This document shows, piece after piece, positions 4,895 through 5,722 of a stretch of DNA of 5,722 nucleotides; positions within the stretch are counted from its first letter, which is position 1, and every line of letters begins with the position of its first letter. Source of the DNA: Acetofilamentum sp. (lineage in GTDB: Bacteria; Bacteroidota; Bacteroidia; Bacteroidales; JAFGXI01); assembly GCA_020720565.1 (NCBI GenBank), contig DYOK01000170.1:1-5722 (forward strand), read 5' to 3'. Position numbers and translations under genes: made by a program. The notes under the pieces are model-generated. The model was not told where the DNA came from, made no database searches, and worked only from the letters and a program-made list of their open reading frames with translations.

Positions 4895-5722
4895 AAACAG
4901 AACAACTCATAAAAGACTTGCTCAAACACGACGAAAGCGGACAGTTTGAGTTTAAAGAAGTTGTTCGTAAAGATGCTATTGGAAAAACTATTTGTGGGTT
5001 TTTAAATAACAAAGGTGGTCAGTTGCTCATTGGCGTTGCCGACAATAAAGAAATTAAAGGCATTAAAGATGCAAATAAATGGCAGTTTGAGATTGAACAA
5101 TTCCTGATTAAAGAAATAGTACCCGAAGCACCTGTTATGGTTTCTGTTGAGACCTATGGCAACAAACAATTGCTTTTAATCAAAGTTTGGGAAGGCTCAA
5201 AGCAACCTTACATTTTTAACGGCAGTATTTATTACCGAAGAAATGACAGAACGATTCAGGCATCGTCAAAGGAAATTTCCGAACTAATCCATAAAAGGCA
5301 GGAAACAGAAATTCATTGGGAACGCCAAGCCGCCTTGGGTGTAGAGTTGGAAGATTTGGACGTTGAGGAAATCAAAAAAACAATGGATGCTGCATTTTCT
5401 GACAACAAATTGAAAGACATCATAAAAGAACCACTTGAGTTTCTATCCTACTATGGACTTTTTCAAAATGGTAATTTTACTAATGCGGCTGTAGTCCTTT
5501 TTGCAAAAAAGCCATCACGTTTTATGCCACAAGTAAGCGTTCGTGTGGCGTTTCTCGACCACGGAAAAACAGGCGATGTTTTTAAAGATGACCTACTATT
5601 AGAAGGTAATTTGTTTGCCAATATAGAAGCCATTCAAAATTTCTTTGAAAAGCATCTATCATTTACTAGAAAATTTGAAAACAATAATTGGAAACGAACA
5701 GATGATTATGTTTTTCCAATGG
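4891..5722 (+). CDS. AlbA_2 (Schlafen-type) protein, probable GHKL ATPase, 3' truncated by window
   Basis: The frame is open from the ATG at 4891 to the window edge (277 codons plus one base), so the C-terminus is missing. Residues 1-130 form an AlbA_2 (Schlafen AlbA) domain: ESGQFEFKE (15-23), the conserved FLNNKGGQLLIGVAD (38-52 region), a strand LLLIKVWEGSKQPY (94-107) and IYYRRNDR (113-120). Residues from about 180 on (PLEFLSYYGL, NAAVVLFAKKPSRFMPQ, VRVAFLDHG) match the linker that in this family leads to a C-terminal HATPase_c_4 (GHKL) ATPase domain. The last visible residues, DDYVFP, lie just before where the ATPase N-box (a REAxxNAxxHRDY-like stretch) is expected. Full-length relatives usually have about 380-560 aa. 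Such proteins are mostly annotated as transcriptional regulators or nucleic-acid-binding ATPases; some AlbA_2 relatives act on RNA or in defence. The 4-bp overlap with the DUF4062 gene indicates one transcript and a shared job. Confidence 0.9.
   Translation, partial: MKTEQLIKDLLKHDESGQFEFKEVVRKDAIGKTICGFLNNKGGQLLIGVADNKEIKGIKDANKWQFEIEQFLIKEIVPEAPVMVSVETYGNKQLLLIKVWEGSKQPYIFNGSIYYRRNDRTIQASSKEISELIHKRQETEIHWERQAALGVELEDLDVEEIKKTMDAAFSDNKLKDIIKEPLEFLSYYGLFQNGNFTNAAVVLFAKKPSRFMPQVSVRVAFLDHGKTGDVFKDDLLLEGNLFANIEAIQNFFEKHLSFTRKFENNNWKRTDDYVFPM

Overview
The window looks like Bacteroidota chromosome. It is AT-rich, genes lack strong G-rich Shine-Dalgarno sequences, a TAnnTTTG-type -7 promoter box (TACCTTTG) lies at 11-18, and the first protein is a typical Bacteroidota LptB. 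All genes are on the + strand.

Left half (1-2957): two ABC ATPases of housekeeping type, lptB (169-897) and a NatA/DUF4162-type export ATPase (2007-2957), share a similar, more GC-rich style with many tcg, gac and ccc codons. A stand-alone YhcG/DUF1016 PDDEXK nuclease gene (936-1961) sits between them with short gaps on both sides. The NatA-type gene is not followed by its usual ABC-2 permease. Instead its stop overlaps the ATG of a 14-codon dead-end frame, and AT-rich accessory DNA begins.

Middle (2958-4309): a very AT-rich orphan gene (3085-4143, 352 aa) encodes a protein with no function I can assign. Imperfect inverted copies of a TTGTGCTT(T)CRTGCT motif flank it, at 3036-3049 and 4150-4164. 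Next comes a 107-bp palindromic element (4169-4275) with 18-bp arms and internal short repeats. This layout resembles a mobile cassette or a non-autonomous palindromic element, although the exact class is unproven.

Right end (4310-5722): a two-gene unit joined by an ATGA overlap. It encodes a small DUF4062 protein (TIR/deoxyribosyltransferase-like by inference) and an AlbA_2 (Schlafen-type) protein, cut by the window edge just where a GHKL-type ATPase domain is expected. With the nuclease and the orphan cassette, this suggests an accessory, possibly defence-related, hot spot next to a core ABC gene pair. The best candidate for an undescribed system is the DUF4062/AlbA_2 pair; its function is inferred from family and gene coupling only.
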